64,000 bases of DNA. It comes from an uncultured Bacteroidaceae bacterium (GTDB lineage Bacteria > Bacteroidota > Bacteroidia > Bacteroidales > Bacteroidaceae). The notes below the pieces were generated by a model that ran no database searches, was not told the origin of the DNA, and was given only the letters and a program-made list of their open reading frames with translations. Positions within the stretch are counted from its first letter, which is position 1. The number at the start of each line of letters is the position of its first letter. This document shows, piece after piece, positions 61,938-64,000 of the stretch. The position numbers and the translations under genes were made by a program. The stretch is from the NCBI GenBank assembly GCA_934394435.1, contig CAKRRN010000001.1, positions 248,001 to 312,000 on the forward strand. Reading direction: 5' to 3'.

Positions 61938-63569
61938 ATGAAGAAGAATGTGGTGACAAGATGGGCGTTGCTCTGTCTGTTGACGATAGGAGTGCTGTCA
62001 TCCTGCATCAAAAATGATATTCCTTATCCGCATATAGAGGGGGTGATAAAAGCTCTGGAAGTTTACGATATGCAGGGGGAAGCTAAGATAGACGCACAGC
62101 GACGCATCGTAGAGGTGACAGTAGGCGAACATGCCAACCTGAAATCACTGGCGATAACCAAACTGGTGACAAATGACGAGGCAAAGATCTATCCCGATGA
62201 GAAAGTCTGTGTCAACGCATCGCAGTTTCCTGATTACAGTTTCTCTTCGCTGAGTAGCCTGCCAGCCAATGCTAACACTCGTTTGGATTGCACTCAACCT
62301 GTAAGTATTCTCTTGCGCACTTATCAAGACTATACTTGGACACTGACGGTGAAACAGCAGATAGATCGCGTGGTGAGCGTGGAGCATCAGGTGGGACAAC
62401 CCTTGCTGGACGTACAGAATCATATTGCCATTATCTATGTGGACAAGAGTTCTGCAAAGATGGATGACATACACATCTCCAAACTGGAGTTAGAAGGCAG
62501 CACGGCAACCGTTTTCCCAGATCCGACCACGGTGACAGACTTCACCCGTTCGCATACTTTTGAATTTTATCGAAACAAAGAGTATGTGAGTACATGGTCT
62601 GTGGATGTGCAGTTCACAGAGCAAACTTCATCTACGGGTGAGGTGAGTGCTTGGGCAACAAAAGCCACTTTGAACGGAGGAATGCGCAGTGGAGGAACCC
62701 CTGTGGTGGAATACAAGAAAGCCAGTGACACGGAGTGGACAACCGTGCCAGCAGAAAGCATAAATATCAAGTCATCTACCTCATTCTCTACGGAGATAAA
62801 AGGACTGACGGACGGCACTACGTATGAATGGCGTGTGACAGTGGATGGAGTGACGGGGTCAACAGCCACTTTCCAGACGGAGAAGATTGTGGAGATACCC
62901 AACCTTGACTTTGAGACTTGGACACAAAAAGGAAAAAACTGGTATGCCAACAGCGTGGCAGATAACTACGACGATCCCTTGGCATATTGGGCATCTGGTA
63001 ATGAGGGCGTGACCTCCACGTTGGCTGGAGGACATGATGCCACCACGCTACCTGTGACTGGAAGCGAAGCCTATAAGGGTACGTCTGCCAAGATGTATAG
63101 TCTGACAGGAGTAACCTTGGTGGGCGCAGCTGCAGGTAACCTGTTTATTGGAACTTATAAAACAAATCTTGGCAGTCCTGTGGACAGTCCACAGTTCGGT
63201 CGTCCCTATACAGGAGCCAGGCCCACAAAGATGCGAGGTTATTATAAGTACCTGTCTATGCCCATCACTCATGAGGGAACCGTACCAGGGAACTTGACTA
63301 TGGACGAAGGACATATCTATCTGAAGATATGGGATGCACAGGGCAATATGTTTGCCTATGGCGAGAAGGTAATAACGGAGTCGGTGAGTGAATATCAACC
63401 CTTCGAGTTTGATATCAAATACACAGATCTGACAGCAAAGCCAGCTAAAATGACCATCGTGGCAACATCAAGTCATTATGGTGGTGAGTTCAAGGGCGCA
63501 CGTGTTTGTGGACAAGTAGGTGCAGGAAGCACCTTGTGGGTGGATGAATTCGAGCTTTTGTATGAATAA
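61938..63569 (+). CDS. PCMD-domain lipoprotein
   Basis: A 543-residue lipoprotein with lipobox LSSC. The N-terminal 200 residues form two repeated beta-domains (VIKALEVYDMQGEAKIDAQRR-type; WTLTVKQQIDR; VSVEHQVGQPLLDVQN) of the DUF5018-like/Ig-like sort. A fibronectin-III-like segment (about 225-310) precedes the PCMD (about 325-543), which mirrors that of the protein at 59499: WTQKGKNWYAN, AAGNLFIGTYKTN, FGRPYTGARPTKMRGYYKY, ATSSHYGGEFKGARV, STLWVDEFEL. Last gene of the cluster. Confidence 0.85.
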   Translation: MKKNVVTRWALLCLLTIGVLSSCIKNDIPYPHIEGVIKALEVYDMQGEAKIDAQRRIVEVTVGEHANLKSLAITKLVTNDEAKIYPDEKVCVNASQFPDYSFSSLSSLPANANTRLDCTQPVSILLRTYQDYTWTLTVKQQIDRVVSVEHQVGQPLLDVQNHIAIIYVDKSSAKMDDIHISKLELEGSTATVFPDPTTVTDFTRSHTFEFYRNKEYVSTWSVDVQFTEQTSSTGEVSAWATKATLNGGMRSGGTPVVEYKKASDTEWTTVPAESINIKSSTSFSTEIKGLTDGTTYEWRVTVDGVTGSTATFQTEKIVEIPNLDFETWTQKGKNWYANSVADNYDDPLAYWASGNEGVTSTLAGGHDATTLPVTGSEAYKGTSAKMYSLTGVTLVGAAAGNLFIGTYKTNLGSPVDSPQFGRPYTGARPTKMRGYYKYLSMPITHEGTVPGNLTMDEGHIYLKIWDAQGNMFAYGEKVITESVSEYQPFEFDIKYTDLTAKPAKMTIVATSSHYGGEFKGARVCGQVGAGSTLWVDEFELLYE

Positions 63570-63689
63570 GAGCCTTGCTGTAGATTAAGTTTAATATAGT
63601 TATTGAGGATATTCAACAAGAATATTCCGTGAAGGTATTACAGCAACTGTTCTGCACCCTACGAAAATAACGTCAGACCACAAGTTTAC

Positions 63690-63734
63690 AACCTCATAAA
63701 AAACCTCTTTATCAGGGCGTTTTTTTATGAGGTT
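63690..63734. terminator. Bidirectional A/T-tailed hairpin ending the PCMD cluster
   Basis: AACCTCATAAAAAA (63690-63703) pairs with TTTTTTATGAGGTT (63721-63734). The A and T runs inside the arms allow termination from either side. Confidence 0.65.
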
Positions 63735-63736
63735 GT

Positions 63737-63804
63737 CATGTTGTATGACTATAGCATCTATAGTTGTACGACATGAAGGTGTATAGTTGTACGACATGAT
63801 ATCT
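63737..63804. repeat. 23-bp-period repeat with inverted copy
   Basis: TATAGTTGTACGACATGA occurs at 63759 and again at 63782 (period 23). Upstream, 63737-63753 (CATGTTGTATGACTATA) is an inverted copy that pairs with 63759-63775 with three G-U wobbles, around the 5-nt loop GCATC. Confidence 0.75.
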
Positions 63805-64000
63805 GCATCAGCAGGCTGTTATGTTTTACCCCAGATTAGCATAGATTGGTCATTAGAGATTATCTCGTTTGAAGTGTAATTTGTTTTGAGGGTGCTTTAT
63901 CTAAAATTATCGTCAATTACTTTGTTTTTTGCTGATTTAGGATTTGTTGTAAAATATAATGATAGCGTAGTTGCCGATTTGGGTTAAAACGTACAATTGA

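Larger units (their letters stand above)
63570..64000. other. Gene-free end of window with terminator and 23-bp repeats
   Basis: Contains a T-rich hairpin and a 23-bp-period repeat pair; the last 190 bp is AT-rich with no feature recognised. Confidence 0.6.

Overview
The window looks like a chromosomal segment of a Bacteroidales bacterium, most likely a Prevotella-like (Prevotellaceae) gut or oral anaerobe. Evidence: most transcription units are preceded by the Bacteroidetes -7 box TAnnTTTG rather than a sigma70 -10 box; Shine-Dalgarno sites are weak; GldH, a two-domain FKBP lipoprotein, DUF4493/PCMD surface lipoproteins and a C-terminal sorting-type motif are present; and the order purH-mreB-mreC-mreD-mrdA-rodA and holB-ricT-gldH is typical of the phylum. 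No prophage, insertion sequence, rRNA or CRISPR array was seen.

Layout. 1-4.3 kb: the end of a barrel-fold sugar-related protein and a GH78 alpha-L-rhamnosidase. 4.9-10 kb: a His-rich CobW-type metallochaperone GTPase, divergent from a large secreted CotH-type protein carrying dockerin-like and Ig-like modules. 10-12.6 kb: glmM-like phosphohexose mutase and nagA (amino-sugar metabolism). 13-21 kb: an orphan lipoprotein, a sialate O-acetylesterase, a GDPD phosphodiesterase, RNase R, an SDR epimerase and a Dabb protein. 21-28 kb: glyS-FKBP, metF, holB-ricT-gldH.

28-52 kb is the cell-shape and division block. A leftward operon (cyclohydrolase-only purH, mreB, mreC, mreD, mrdA, rodA) builds the side wall. 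After a cyclophilin gene, the rightward dcw cluster (mraZ, rsmH, ftsL-like, ftsI with PASTA, murE, mraY, murD, ftsW, murG, murC, ftsQ, ftsA, ftsZ, then yqeY) makes lipid II and the divisome. MurE has the DNPR motif of meso-diaminopimelate ligases. recO closes the block convergently. 53-56.6 kb holds tRNA-Glu(UUC), rpsT and gyrB. 57-63.6 kb is a rightward cluster of three DUF4493/PCMD-type lipoproteins, an outer-membrane beta-barrel and a second PCMD lipoprotein, probably a cell-surface assembly of unknown role.

The most interesting non-coding signal is a set of intergenic arrays with a strict 22-bp period (23 bp in one case). They occur in the large gaps near 23.5, 34.6, 53.7-54.2 and 63.8 kb. 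The unit sequences differ, but most units are small palindromes of about the same size, so the period and the hairpin architecture appear to be conserved rather than the sequence. The rpsT-gyrB gap holds three such blocks and also a 25-bp perfect inverted repeat around a leftward promoter-like box. The other main surprise is that purH stops after its IMP-cyclohydrolase domain.
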